Assembly (NCBI GenBank): GCA_017479385.1
Contig: JAFVCE010000017.1
Span: 1-64,000 of the forward strand
DNA length: 64,000 nucleotides
Source of the DNA: Bacteroidales bacterium
GTDB taxonomy: Bacteria > Bacteroidota > Bacteroidia > Bacteroidales > P3
Direction of reading: 5' to 3'
Under the pieces are notes generated by a model. It saw only the letters and a list, made by a program, of their open reading frames with translations, was not told the origin of the DNA and searched no databases. The translations under genes were made by a program, and so were the position numbers. Of the stretch, positions 1 through 10,669 are shown in pieces; position 1 is the stretch's first letter; the number at the start of each line of letters is the position of its first letter.

Positions 1-1938
<1,938 letters not shown>

Positions 1939-1987
1939 AGTATTGAGTATTTTTGGTTCGTTTTTTGATGTTTTCTGCCAAGTAGTA

Positions 1988-2003
1988 GGCAAGAAGTGTG
2001 CCA
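1988..2003 (-). promoter_or_regulatory. Sigma-54-type -24/-12 promoter of groESL
   Basis: Read on the minus strand the bases are TGGCACACTTCTTGCC. This matches the RpoN consensus TGGCAC-N5-TTGC, with the invariant GG and GC dinucleotides separated by ten bases. Transcription would start near 1977, leaving a leader of about 40 nt before the groES ATG at 1938. No TAnnTTTG housekeeping -7 box is visible between here and groES. This is a motif match only. Confidence 0.6.
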
Positions 2004-2006
2004 AAC

Positions 2007-2051
2007 TGTCGCGGGCTGACATTTTGGCAGTCGGTGTCAGTCGGGCTGACA
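2007..2051. promoter_or_regulatory. Paired TGTCAG/CTGACA palindromes upstream of groESL
   Basis: A perfect inverted repeat, TGTCAG-N5-CTGACA, spans 2035-2051. A degenerate copy, TGTC-GCGGG-CTGACA, spans 2007-2021. Equivalent CTGACA half-sites are exactly 30 bp apart, close to three helical turns. The sites lie just upstream of the sigma-54-like promoter, so they may bind an activator. They are closer to the -24 box than most enhancer sites, so a repressor is also possible. Confidence 0.55.
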
Positions 2052-2108
2052 GTTAGGGGTAGGGTAGGGGGTGTGGTGGAGGTGAAATGTTAAAGGAATT
2101 GTTAAAAA

Positions 2109-2152
2109 GACGACCTCAATACGACCTTAACCCCTCTTTAACCCGACCCTAA
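2109..2152 (-). repeat. 11-bp tandem-unit element, copy A
   Basis: Four consecutive 11-bp units read on the minus strand: TTAGGGTCGGG, TTAAAGAGGGG, TTAAGGTCGTA, TTGAGGTCGTC. Same family as the copies at 16273, 25130, 38330, 52720 and 63912. This copy lies between the divergent groES and aguB genes and lacks the TTGATATTCA palindrome seen after other copies. The rest of the 2052-2311 gap holds a small hairpin, CCACGG-N8-CCGTGG at 2203-2222, and no gene that I can support. Confidence 0.85.
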
Positions 2153-2311
2153 TTCGCCCCCCAAAGGCTACTTGGTGACCATGAAAAGGGGGTTGGCTGG
2201 TGCCACGGCTGTCAGTCCGTGGAGGGTGGTGGGGCGGATGTGTCAGTAGTGGTTGATTGGCTGTTGATAAGTTTTTTTGGTGCAAAATGCGTGGGTTTCG
2301 GATTTTTTGTG

Positions 2312-2319
2312 TATCTTTG
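2312..2319 (+). promoter_or_regulatory. Bacteroidota -7 box (TATCTTTG) for aguB
   Basis: TATCTTTG followed by C, the Bacteroidota sigma-ABfr -7 motif. It predicts a start near 2325, so translation must begin at the ATG at 2340 and not at the upstream in-frame codon at 2277. Confidence 0.7.
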
Positions 2320-2339
2320 CACGTTCAAAGTCTGCTGTT

Positions 2340-3203
2340 ATGAAAATAAAGATTGGATATGCGCAGATGGCCTGCGAGGCTGACAAAGAGCGCAATATAG
2401 AGCGTTACACGGCCCAGGTGCGGCGTTTGGCCGAGGGCGGAGCGCAGGTGATTTGCCTGCAGGAGTTGTTTGCGTCGCTGTATTTTTGCGACGAGGAGCG
2501 CTACGAGAATTTCCGTTTGGCGGAGCCGATTCCCGAGGGCCCGACGTCGAAGCATTTTGCAGCCCTGGCCAAGGAGTTGGGTGTGGTAATTGTGTGTTCG
2601 ATGTTCGAAAAGAGGGCCGAAGGGCTGTATCATAACACGACGGCGGTGTTCGACGCCGATGGCTCCTACTTGGGCAAGTATCGCAAGATGCATATCCCCG
2701 ACGACCCAGGCTATTATGAGAAGTTTTACTTCACCCCTGGCGATTTGGGCTACAAGGTGTTCCACACCAAGTTTGCCACCATCGGGGTGCTGATTTGCTG
2801 GGACCAGTGGTACCCCGAAGCTTCGCGCATAACGGCGCTGATGGGGGCCCAGGTGCTGTTCTACCCCACGGCTATTGGTTGGGATGTGCGCCAAAACGAG
2901 GCCGACAACCGCGAGCAGTATGAGGCTTGGCAGACCATTCAACGTAGCCATGCGGTGGCCAACGGGGTGCCGGTGGTGAGCGTGAACCGCACCGGTCGCG
3001 AGGGCGGTATGCAGTTTTGGGGCGGCAGTTTTGTGACCAACGCCTTTGGCCGCGTACTTTACCAATCGCCTCACACCGAGGAGGATTTGCACATCGAGGA
3101 GCTGGATTTGGACCAGACCGACCACTATCGTCGCCACTGGCCCTACCTGCGCGACCGCCGCATAGACAGCTATCAACCCATCTTGAACCGTTTTATTGAC
3201 TGA
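2340..3203 (+). CDS. aguB: N-carbamoylputrescine amidase
   Basis: Hydrolyses N-carbamoylputrescine to putrescine, CO2 and ammonia, the last step of the agmatine route to polyamines. The 287-residue protein is a single carbon-nitrogen hydrolase domain. The nitrilase triad is visible: Glu42 in CLQELF, Lys116 in KYRKMHIPD and Cys153 in GVLICWDQWYPE. The segment DDPGYYEKFYFTPGD is characteristic of AguB. The start at 2340 fits the family N-terminus MKIKIGYAQM and the promoter just upstream. aguA follows after about 22 bp, making a two-gene operon. A general aliphatic amidase is unlikely given the neighbour. Confidence 0.95.
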   Translation: MKIKIGYAQMACEADKERNIERYTAQVRRLAEGGAQVICLQELFASLYFCDEERYENFRLAEPIPEGPTSKHFAALAKELGVVIVCSMFEKRAEGLYHNTTAVFDADGSYLGKYRKMHIPDDPGYYEKFYFTPGDLGYKVFHTKFATIGVLICWDQWYPEASRITALMGAQVLFYPTAIGWDVRQNEADNREQYEAWQTIQRSHAVANGVPVVSVNRTGREGGMQFWGGSFVTNAFGRVLYQSPHTEEDLHIEELDLDQTDHYRRHWPYLRDRRIDSYQPILNRFID

Positions 3204-3225
3204 TAACTTACACCTTATATTATAT

Positions 3226-4266
3226 ATGACCCCGAAGGAGCAAGGTTACTATATGCCGGCCGAGTGGCACCGCCACGAGGCCACATGGCTCACCTATCCG
3301 CACAACGAGGACTCGTGGCCTGGGAAAATCGAGACCATATTCCCCTCTTATCACCTCTTTATCAAGGTTTTGGCCGAGAGCGAGAAGGTTCATATCAATG
3401 TCAACGACCTCGCAACCCAGGAGCGGGTCTCGGAGGCGTTAGACAAAATGGGCTGCAATATGCCGAACGTTGTGTTCCACCTCTTCCCGTCGAACGACGC
3501 CTGGTGTCGCGACCATGGCCCCGCGTTCCTGCTCAACCGTGACAGTAGCAAAAAGCGTGCCATTGTGAACTGGAACCACAACGCATGGGGTGGCAAATAC
3601 CCCTACGAACTCGATACCGAGATACCTCGCCACGTTCACAGCCTGATGGCCGACAGCCCGCTATTCGAGCCTGGCATTGTCATGGAGGGGGGAAGCATAG
3701 ACGTTAACGGGTGTGGCGACTTGATTACAACCACCTCGTGCCTGCTCAACCCCAACCGCAATCCCAACCTCGATAAAAGCCAGATAGAGAGATATTTGTG
3801 CGACTACTATGGAGTCGAAAACGTGATTTGGCTGGGCGATGGCATTGTGGGCGACGACACCGATGGGCACGTCGACGACTTGACCCGCTTTGTTGCCCCC
3901 GACACGGTGATTACGGCCGTCGAAGACGACGTTTGGGACGAGAACTACGAACCCCTGCGCCGCAATCTCGAAACCCTGAAGCACTGCAGGTTGGCCAATG
4001 GCAAACAGCTCGAAATCATAGAGTTGCCAATGCCAGACATGGTTTTCTACGACAATCAGCGCTTGCCAGCCTCGTATGCCAACTTCTATATTGCCAATGG
4101 CAAGGTGATATTCCCCACTTACCGCTGCCTCACCGACAACGAGGCGGCCTACATTCTCGAAGCCTGTTTCCCCGACCGCGAAATTGTGGGCATAGACTCG
4201 ACCGACATTGTGTGGGGACTTGGTAGTTTTCACTGCCTCAGTCAGCAAATGCCTGCAATCGAATAA
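3226..4266 (+). CDS. aguA: Agmatine deiminase
   Basis: Converts agmatine to N-carbamoylputrescine, the substrate of the preceding AguB. The 346-residue protein has the guanidino-modifying fold. Visible residues are Asp96 in DAWCRDHGPA, the EGGS motif near 154, His215 in GDDTDGHVDDLTR and the nucleophile Cys337 in GLGSFHCLSQQ. I chose the ATG at 3226 (MTPKEQGYYMPAEWH) because it matches the family N-terminus. An in-frame TTG at 3196 would overlap aguB. No arginine decarboxylase is in the window, so the agmatine supply must be encoded elsewhere or imported. Confidence 0.95.
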   Translation: MTPKEQGYYMPAEWHRHEATWLTYPHNEDSWPGKIETIFPSYHLFIKVLAESEKVHINVNDLATQERVSEALDKMGCNMPNVVFHLFPSNDAWCRDHGPAFLLNRDSSKKRAIVNWNHNAWGGKYPYELDTEIPRHVHSLMADSPLFEPGIVMEGGSIDVNGCGDLITTTSCLLNPNRNPNLDKSQIERYLCDYYGVENVIWLGDGIVGDDTDGHVDDLTRFVAPDTVITAVEDDVWDENYEPLRRNLETLKHCRLANGKQLEIIELPMPDMVFYDNQRLPASYANFYIANGKVIFPTYRCLTDNEAAYILEACFPDREIVGIDSTDIVWGLGSFHCLSQQMPAIE

Positions 4267-4285
4267 TTTACGCCTTACCGTCATT

Positions 4286-5899
4286 ATGAAAAGAATTGTA
4301 GTTTTGCTCCTCGTTGGCCTGATGGCGCTGCCAGCCCAGGCCCAATTGGGCATAAGAAAAAAGAATGCCAAAGCCAAGCAGACTGACAAAATGGCAGTCG
4401 ATACACTGCCAGGACTGTCACGAATTGTGGAGCTGATGAATATGGTCGACAAAAACTATGTCGAAACACCCGATATGGACCACCTGAGCGAAGAGGCTGT
4501 CAAGGCTGTACTCAAATCGCTCGACCCCCACAGTATGTATATTGCTGCCAAAGATGTGGAGCGTGCCAACGAGGGGTTGCAGGGCAACTTCGAAGGCGTG
4601 GGCGTGTCGTTCCAGATAGTGAACGACACCATCAGCGTCACTTCCGTCATCAGCGGCGGCCCGTCCGAGAAAGTTGGCATCATGGTTGGCGACAAGTTTT
4701 TGCGTATCGATGGCGACGTCGCCACGGGCGACAGCATCAAGAACGACTTCGTGTTCAACCACTTGCGCGGCAAGAAGGGGACCACCGTCGTGGTCGACGT
4801 GTTGCGCCAAGGACAGGAATTTTCCTTCCACATTGTGCGCGACAAGATACCTATCTATTCGGTCGACACCTACTTCATGGCCGACGACACGATTGGTTAC
4901 GTGCGCTTAACCCGTTTTGCCCGCACCTCGATAAACGAATTTCGCAAAGCCCTGCGCGACCTGCAAAACCAGGGCATGACGGCCCTCATTCTCGACCTGC
5001 GTGGCAACTCGGGTGGCTACCTCGACATTGCCAACGCCTTGGCCAACGAGTTTTTGGCTTCGGGCCAACTTATCGTCTACACCCAAGGGCGCGAATCGCC
5101 ACGCCACAACTATCGCGCCAACAGCTACGGCTCGTTCCGCAAAGGACGGTTGGCAATACTAATCGACGAAGGTTCGGCCTCGGCCTCGGAAATTGTTTCG
5201 GGCGCCATCCAGGACTGGGACCGCGGAGTTTTAATCGGACGCCGTTCGTTTGGTAAAGGCTTGGTGCAGAGGCTGTTCGAAATGAAAGATGGGGCACAGG
5301 TGCGCCTCACCACGGCTCGCTACTACACCCCCGTTGGGCGTTGTATCCAGAAACCTTACGACGAAGGTGCCGACGAGTATCGCAACGACGTGAGCAACCG
5401 CTACAAGCATGGCGAGTTGGTCAATGCCGACTCGATTCATTTTCCCGATTCGCTCAAATACCGCACCGCCAGCGGTCGAGTGGTCTATGGCGGCGGTGGC
5501 ATTATGCCCGATGTCTTTGTTCCGCTCGACACCATGCGCCTGTCCGACTACTGCGTTAGTATGCGTGCCAAAGGGTTGTTCAACACCTATTCGCTGGCCT
5601 GGGCCGACGCTCATCGTGGCCAAGCCGAGGTGGCCGATTTCGACACCTTCCTCGCCAACTACGAGCAGTTTGGGCTCGACAGCCTTTTCGAGGCCCATGG
5701 GCTTGAAAAAGGAGTGGTGCGCGACGCAGAGAAAGAGGCTCTTGACCCCGACCGCACAGCCCGCAGCAACCAATATATTCACCTCCTGCTCAAGGCCAAC
5801 GTAGCCCGCAATCTGTTTGGAATAGAGTATTATTATAAGGTAATGAAAGAGGTCGACGCCGGCTACAATGTGGCCCTCAAACACCTGCAACACAAATGA
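4286..5899 (+). CDS. C-terminal processing peptidase, S41A family, secreted
   Basis: Serine protease of the Ctp/Tsp family acting in the periplasm. The 537-residue protein starts with a signal peptide ending near AQAQ (residue 20). A PDZ domain lies at about residues 95-180 (GVGVSFQIVNDTI) and the S41 core follows: DLRGNSGGYLD near 238-248, the Ser in DEGSASASE (294-302) and Lys324 in RSFGKGLVQ. The Ser/Lys dyad is intact. A C-terminal extension of about 150 residues is typical of Bacteroidota members. The ATG at 4286 is chosen because it yields the signal peptide; the frame is open further upstream but overlaps aguA. Substrate unknown. Confidence 0.93.
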   Translation: MKRIVVLLLVGLMALPAQAQLGIRKKNAKAKQTDKMAVDTLPGLSRIVELMNMVDKNYVETPDMDHLSEEAVKAVLKSLDPHSMYIAAKDVERANEGLQGNFEGVGVSFQIVNDTISVTSVISGGPSEKVGIMVGDKFLRIDGDVATGDSIKNDFVFNHLRGKKGTTVVVDVLRQGQEFSFHIVRDKIPIYSVDTYFMADDTIGYVRLTRFARTSINEFRKALRDLQNQGMTALILDLRGNSGGYLDIANALANEFLASGQLIVYTQGRESPRHNYRANSYGSFRKGRLAILIDEGSASASEIVSGAIQDWDRGVLIGRRSFGKGLVQRLFEMKDGAQVRLTTARYYTPVGRCIQKPYDEGADEYRNDVSNRYKHGELVNADSIHFPDSLKYRTASGRVVYGGGGIMPDVFVPLDTMRLSDYCVSMRAKGLFNTYSLAWADAHRGQAEVADFDTFLANYEQFGLDSLFEAHGLEKGVVRDAEKEALDPDRTARSNQYIHLLLKANVARNLFGIEYYYKVMKEVDAGYNVALKHLQHK

Positions 5900-5903
5900 T
5901 TTT

Positions 5904-5934
5904 TTTGCAGAATGTGAAAAAATTTGTATATTTG
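5904..5934 (+). promoter_or_regulatory. Bacteroidota promoter for arginine deiminase
   Basis: TTTG at 5904-5907 and TATATTTG at 5927-5934, separated by 19 bp. This is a very good match to the TTTG/TAnnTTTG consensus, and the ATG is at 5997. Confidence 0.75.
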
Positions 5935-5996
5935 CAACATTGCTCCAGTTGCTTTGAATTACCAAAAGCACTGTGAATTAGTATATTAACGCATTT

Positions 5997-7250
5997 ATGA
6001 CCGACCAAGAAAATAATATCCCACGAATCAATGTAACATCCGAAACAGGTAGGCTCAACGCCGTGCTGCTTCACAAACCGGGGCGAGAAATAGAACTCAT
6101 GACCCCTCAAAACGCTGCCCATGCGCTCTATAGCGACATACTGAACAAGCCTATCGTCGACCGCGAATACGCCAACTTCTGTGGCGTATTCGAGCGTTTC
6201 ACAAAAGTCTACTATGTCAAAGACCTTTTGCAGTGCCTGCTAAATGATAACGCAATTCGCGAATTTTTAGTATGCGAAAGTTGCAAAATTGATGGCTGCG
6301 AGAGCCTTGTGCCTGATTTGCTGCAACATAGTTCAGAACGTCTCGCCAGCGAACTCATCGAGGGCGTAGAAATCGATGGCTGGAAGGGCGACTCGGAGTC
6401 AGACCGCTATTCGCTCAAGCCGCTCTATAACCTCTTCTTCACGCGCGACGCGTCGTCGTCGGTCTATGGCAGGGTGTTGCTCAACTCCATGTCGTTCGCC
6501 GTACGCAAACGCGAGACTCTAATCTACAAAACCATCTTCGAGCGCTACTTCAACTGCCAGACCCTCAACGCCATGGCTTGGAGTCCCGACGCCCGCACCG
6601 AGGGTGGCGATGTCCACATAGCAGGCAACGACCTTCTCTGCATTGGCGAAGGCATTCGTACCAATGCCAAAGGCATCGAATATTTGGCCTCCACATTTGC
6701 TAAAGAACGCGAAAAATTCAATATTATTGTGCAGGAACTGCCATTCGAGCCCGATTCTTTCATCCACCTCGATATGGTCTTTACCTTCCTCGGCCGCAAC
6801 CAGTGTATGGCCTACGAACCAATGCTGAAAAAAAGTGGCAGTTTTGCAGGCAAAACCACAACCCTCATCTCTATCGAAGGTGGCAAAACTTCCTACACCA
6901 CCTACGACAACATCCTGCAAGCCCTCCACGCTGTTGGGCGCGACATGGAGCCCGTAGTCTGTGGTGGCAGCGACCCTTGGGTTCAGCAACGTGAGCAATG
7001 GCACAGCGGTGCCAACTTCTTTGCCCTCGACGACAACAAAATCATTGGCTATCGTCGCAACAACCACACAATCGAAGCCCTCGACAAAGCCGGTTTCAGT
7101 GTCGTCGAAGCCGAGGATGTCTGCTCTGGTCGCGTCGACATTGACTCATACAAAAAGTGTGTCGTCACCTTTGCTGGCTCCGAGTTGCCACGTGGTGGCG
7201 GCGGCGCTCGCTGCATGACAATGCCAATCAATCGTACCGAAATCAACTAA
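5997..7250 (+). CDS. arcA: Arginine deiminase family protein
   Basis: Predicted to hydrolyse L-arginine to citrulline and ammonia. The 417-residue length is normal. Family signatures are the N-terminal RLNAVLLHKPGREIELMTPQ, the catalytic acid motif FTRDASSSVYGR, EGGDVHIAGNDLLCIGEG with the active-site His, and the nucleophile Cys in RGGGGARCMTMPINR at the extreme C-terminus. It has its own promoter. No arcB (ornithine carbamoyltransferase) or arcC is nearby, so whether this feeds a full ADI pathway is open. It lies close to the agmatine genes, which belong to the same guanidino-modifying superfamily, but the sequences are clearly distinct. Confidence 0.88.
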   Translation: MTDQENNIPRINVTSETGRLNAVLLHKPGREIELMTPQNAAHALYSDILNKPIVDREYANFCGVFERFTKVYYVKDLLQCLLNDNAIREFLVCESCKIDGCESLVPDLLQHSSERLASELIEGVEIDGWKGDSESDRYSLKPLYNLFFTRDASSSVYGRVLLNSMSFAVRKRETLIYKTIFERYFNCQTLNAMAWSPDARTEGGDVHIAGNDLLCIGEGIRTNAKGIEYLASTFAKEREKFNIIVQELPFEPDSFIHLDMVFTFLGRNQCMAYEPMLKKSGSFAGKTTTLISIEGGKTSYTTYDNILQALHAVGRDMEPVVCGGSDPWVQQREQWHSGANFFALDDNKIIGYRRNNHTIEALDKAGFSVVEAEDVCSGRVDIDSYKKCVVTFAGSELPRGGGGARCMTMPINRTEIN

Positions 7251-7265
7251 TCACCATTAATTAAT

Positions 7266-10200
7266 ATGAAAAAGTACCATTTAGCTAACAACATTATAGG
7301 CTGGGTAGTTTGCGCCATAGCCTGTACTGTTTACGTCCTCACAGCCGAGGCCACTGCCTCGTGGTGGGACTGTGGCGAGTACATTGCCACTGCATACAAA
7401 CTGCAAGTGGGCCACCCTCCCGGAGCTCCCACATTCCAACTCATCGGACGCCTGTTCTCGATGTTCTCCGACCCCGAGTCGGTTTCGCACGCTGTCAATG
7501 TGATGTCGGCTCTATGTAGCGGCTTTACCATATTGTTCCTTTTCTGGGGCATTACGCTTTTGGGCAAGCACCTGCTGCCAGACCCCAAAAACCCATCGCT
7601 CAAAGACTTCCGCACCTGGGCCGTTTTTGCAGCCGGTGTGGTAGGCGCTTTGGCCTACACATTCACCGATACCTTCTGGTTCTCGGCTGTCGAGGGCGAG
7701 GTCTATGCCATGTCGTCTCTGTTCACAGCCATAGTGTTTTGGGCAATCCTCAAGTGGGAAGAGCAGAGCGACGACCCGCACTCGTTGCGTTGGCTCATTC
7801 TTATATGTCTGCTTGTGGGTGTTGCCATCGGTGTCCACTTGCTCAACTTGCTTACAGTGCCTGCCATAGTCTATGTTGTCTACTTCAAGAAGTGGCCAAA
7901 AACCACTTGGAAAGGTTTCATCCTCAGCGGAGTAGTCTCGGTGGCATTGTTGGCAATCATTCTGTGGGGTATCATTCCTGGCATTGTCAACGTCGACTCG
8001 GCATTCGATGTCTTCTTTGTCAATACCCTTGGCCTACCTTTCAATAGCGGCACAATATTCTTCTTTGCATTGCTTGTTGCTGCCATTATTTGGAGTTTGA
8101 TTTACACCCACAAAAAAGGCAAACCCATAATCAATGCTGCAATACTTGGCTTCACGATGTTGGTTATTGGCTACTCTACGTTCTTCGTACTCGTTATTCG
8201 AGCCAACACCAACACCCCTCTCAACGAGAACGCCCCGAAGGACGCTGTGGCTCTTCGCGCCTACCTCGGTCGTGAGCAGTATGGCGACACGCCGTTGCTC
8301 ACAGGTCAGTTCTATACTGCAGGGCGGCCAATCGACGTTAAAGATGGCTACACCAAGTATGTTAAAGGCAAAGATGCTGCTGGCAAGGACCGCTACGTTC
8401 CTGTTGCACATGCTCAGAAATATGTCTATCGTCAGAACCATACGGGTGTCTTCCCACGTATGTGGAGCGACGATGCCAAGCGTGGCCATCCGAAATTCTA
8501 CGAGTATTGGGCTGGCAAGGTTCGTGGCGACCGTAAACCTACTGGTGCCCAGAATATTAAGTTCTTTAACCGCTACCAACTCAACTGGATGTACTGGCGC
8601 TACTTTATGTGGAACTTCGCCGGCCGTCAGAACGATATTCAGGGTCACCACTTCAACGAGGATGGCACCATCGACTACATCAATGGCAACTGGATTAGTG
8701 GCATAAAGTTTATCGACGAAGCCCGTCTTGGCCCTCAAGACAACCTACCCGACCATCTTGCCAACAACAAGGCGCGCAACCGTTACTATATGCTCCCCTT
8801 GTTGCTGGGTCTCATCGGTTTGGTTTACCATGTTGTCAAGCACCCGAAAGATGCGTTCATCGTTTTCTTGATGTTTTTCATGACAGGTCTTGCCATAGCC
8901 ATCTACCTCAATATGCCGCCCAAGCAGCCTCGCGAGCGTGACTACGCCTTTGTGGGTTCGTTCAGTTTCTTTGCTATCTGGATTGGCCTTTCGGTAATGG
9001 CATTGAGCGAGTGGATAACCAAACTGCTCAAAAACGAGAAACTGTATAAAGTTGTTATGCCAGTGGTCTTCCTCCTTTGTATGGGTGGTGCACCAGTAAT
9101 ACTGGCAGCCGAGAACTGGGACGACCACGACCGCTCTCAAAAGTATGCCGCACGCGACTTTGCCAAGAACTACATCGGTTCGGTCTCAAACAATGGTATC
9201 CTTATCACGTTTGGCGACAACGACACATTCCCACTTTGGAATGTGCAAGAGGTTGAAGGTTTCCGTACCGACGTCCGTATCCTCAACTACACCCTCTCGG
9301 GTATGTACTGGTATGTCGAGCAGCTGTTCAACAAGTTGTACGACTCTGAGCCGCTGCCATTCACTTTGCCAAAAGAATATTACGGTCTTGGCCGCGACGT
9401 AGTTTACATTATGGACCGCTCCAACGACTACCTTGAAGTGACCGACGTGCTCGGGATGCTTCGCGACCACCCCGAGAAGTTCACCGTTGACCAGCGCGGT
9501 TCAAAACTGATGTACATCCCCACCAAGCGCTTTAAAATTACCCTCGATGTCGATGCCCTTGTCAAGGCTGGTGTAATCACTGCCGAGCAAGCCGAGACCA
9601 TCAACCCCGAGATTCGCTGGGAAATTAACCAAGGCACCCTATATCGCCACGAACTGATGATTCTCGACATTTTAGGAACCAACAAGTTCATGCGCGAAAT
9701 CAGTATAATGAACCCTGGCTATATCCGAAGCATATACCCGTTGGTTGACCGCTATTCGGTACAAGAAGCCATGAACTTCAAACTTGTGCCTTATCCGCGC
9801 ACAGCCACCAGTTCGCGCTACACCGCCAACACTGCCGATTACTTCATCAACGGGTTCGACGGTAAGCCCTTACAGTGGGGTAACCTCAATAGCGACATTT
9901 ATGTCGACCCAGTGAGCGAGAATATGTCTACCGCTCAGCGCCAGACCTACCTCGTGTTGGCTTTCGACCTCTTCAACGCCGGCGACACCGCTCGCGCTCG
10001 CCAGCTGATTGACGATTGCGAAGAGGCTTTCCCCGTCAAGAACTTCCCGCGCAATGTCTACTCGTTCTACATCTACGCTGGCAACCAAAACTACATCGAT
10101 GTCATAAAACTCATGAAAGACATCTATGGAGTCGACCGTGCTCGCGAGGTCTGGAACCAGGCTTACGAATATTACCTGCAGGATTTGACCTACTTCGCAC

Positions 10201-10364
10201 AATTCAAGGGTAGCAAAGCCTCTGGTGTTCGCAACGACCTGCAAACCAGCATACAGCTGCTTAGCCTCTTGAGCGATATTGCAAGATTATCGCTTGGCGA
10301 CAACAACCTTGCCAATGAGGCAAAAGCTGCAATCTCTGGTTTTGGACCTATGTATACAGATTGA
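7266..10364 (+). CDS. DUF2723 multi-pass membrane protein (GT117-like)
   Basis: A 1032-residue inner-membrane protein of the DUF2723 family, found widely in Bacteroidota and placed among PMT-like glycosyltransferases. The diagnostic N-terminus is present: a membrane segment, then TASWWDCGEYIATAYKLQVGHPPGAP. About ten or more hydrophobic helices fill residues 1-620. The motif PPKQPRERDYAFVGSF follows, then a soluble C-terminal part with GDNDTFPLWNVQEVEG. The role is inferred to be transfer of sugar to exported proteins; the substrate is not shown. It is followed after 6 bp by the small gene at 10371, so the two are probably cotranscribed. Confidence 0.88.
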   Translation: MKKYHLANNIIGWVVCAIACTVYVLTAEATASWWDCGEYIATAYKLQVGHPPGAPTFQLIGRLFSMFSDPESVSHAVNVMSALCSGFTILFLFWGITLLGKHLLPDPKNPSLKDFRTWAVFAAGVVGALAYTFTDTFWFSAVEGEVYAMSSLFTAIVFWAILKWEEQSDDPHSLRWLILICLLVGVAIGVHLLNLLTVPAIVYVVYFKKWPKTTWKGFILSGVVSVALLAIILWGIIPGIVNVDSAFDVFFVNTLGLPFNSGTIFFFALLVAAIIWSLIYTHKKGKPIINAAILGFTMLVIGYSTFFVLVIRANTNTPLNENAPKDAVALRAYLGREQYGDTPLLTGQFYTAGRPIDVKDGYTKYVKGKDAAGKDRYVPVAHAQKYVYRQNHTGVFPRMWSDDAKRGHPKFYEYWAGKVRGDRKPTGAQNIKFFNRYQLNWMYWRYFMWNFAGRQNDIQGHHFNEDGTIDYINGNWISGIKFIDEARLGPQDNLPDHLANNKARNRYYMLPLLLGLIGLVYHVVKHPKDAFIVFLMFFMTGLAIAIYLNMPPKQPRERDYAFVGSFSFFAIWIGLSVMALSEWITKLLKNEKLYKVVMPVVFLLCMGGAPVILAAENWDDHDRSQKYAARDFAKNYIGSVSNNGILITFGDNDTFPLWNVQEVEGFRTDVRILNYTLSGMYWYVEQLFNKLYDSEPLPFTLPKEYYGLGRDVVYIMDRSNDYLEVTDVLGMLRDHPEKFTVDQRGSKLMYIPTKRFKITLDVDALVKAGVITAEQAETINPEIRWEINQGTLYRHELMILDILGTNKFMREISIMNPGYIRSIYPLVDRYSVQEAMNFKLVPYPRTATSSRYTANTADYFINGFDGKPLQWGNLNSDIYVDPVSENMSTAQRQTYLVLAFDLFNAGDTARARQLIDDCEEAFPVKNFPRNVYSFYIYAGNQNYIDVIKLMKDIYGVDRAREVWNQAYEYYLQDLTYFAQFKGSKASGVRNDLQTSIQLLSLLSDIARLSLGDNNLANEAKAAISGFGPMYTD

Positions 10365-10370
10365 TGAGTT

Positions 10371-10631
10371 ATGGCACGCAAGGCAGCCACACCCAAAACT
10401 CGCAAAAAGTACAGCATCTCCCTTACCGAAAGGGAAGGGAGATTGCTGCAACTTTATGCCGAAAGTCGTGGCATATCGCGCCCTGCAGCCCTCCACTCGT
10501 TGCTAAAACAACAATTCAAAAACCTCGGCGAGCAGCAGTTGCAGCCACACATCAAAAACCAACTGGGATTGTTCGATGTGCTACAAATCGACATTTTTAG
10601 CAATAAAACAGTAGAAACCGGTACTAAATAA
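10371..10631 (+). CDS. Small basic protein, possible ribbon-helix-helix
   Basis: An 86-residue basic protein. The segment KYSISLTEREGRLLQLYAES, followed by RGISRPAALHSLLKQQF, has the strand-helix-helix pattern of RHH DNA-binding proteins (Arc/CopG type), but I cannot place it in a named family. The N-terminal eight residues are Lys/Arg-rich. Its ATG is 6 bp after the DUF2723 gene and its stop is 38 bp before atpB. If it is a regulator, autoregulation of this transcript would be the simple guess; nothing in the sequence proves it. Confidence 0.7.
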   Translation: MARKAATPKTRKKYSISLTEREGRLLQLYAESRGISRPAALHSLLKQQFKNLGEQQLQPHIKNQLGLFDVLQIDIFSNKTVETGTK

Positions 10632-10669
10632 TATTGGTACCATTAATAAGAACGTTAAAAAAGAATTCT

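Noticed and set aside
1939-2100. CIRCE/HrcA operator ahead of groES
   Set aside because: No TTAGCACTC-N9-GAGTGCTAA is present; the palindromes there are TGTCAG/CTGACA.
2109-2152. 11-bp arrays as CRISPR
   Set aside because: Units are contiguous with no spacers and are too short; no cas genes are in the window.
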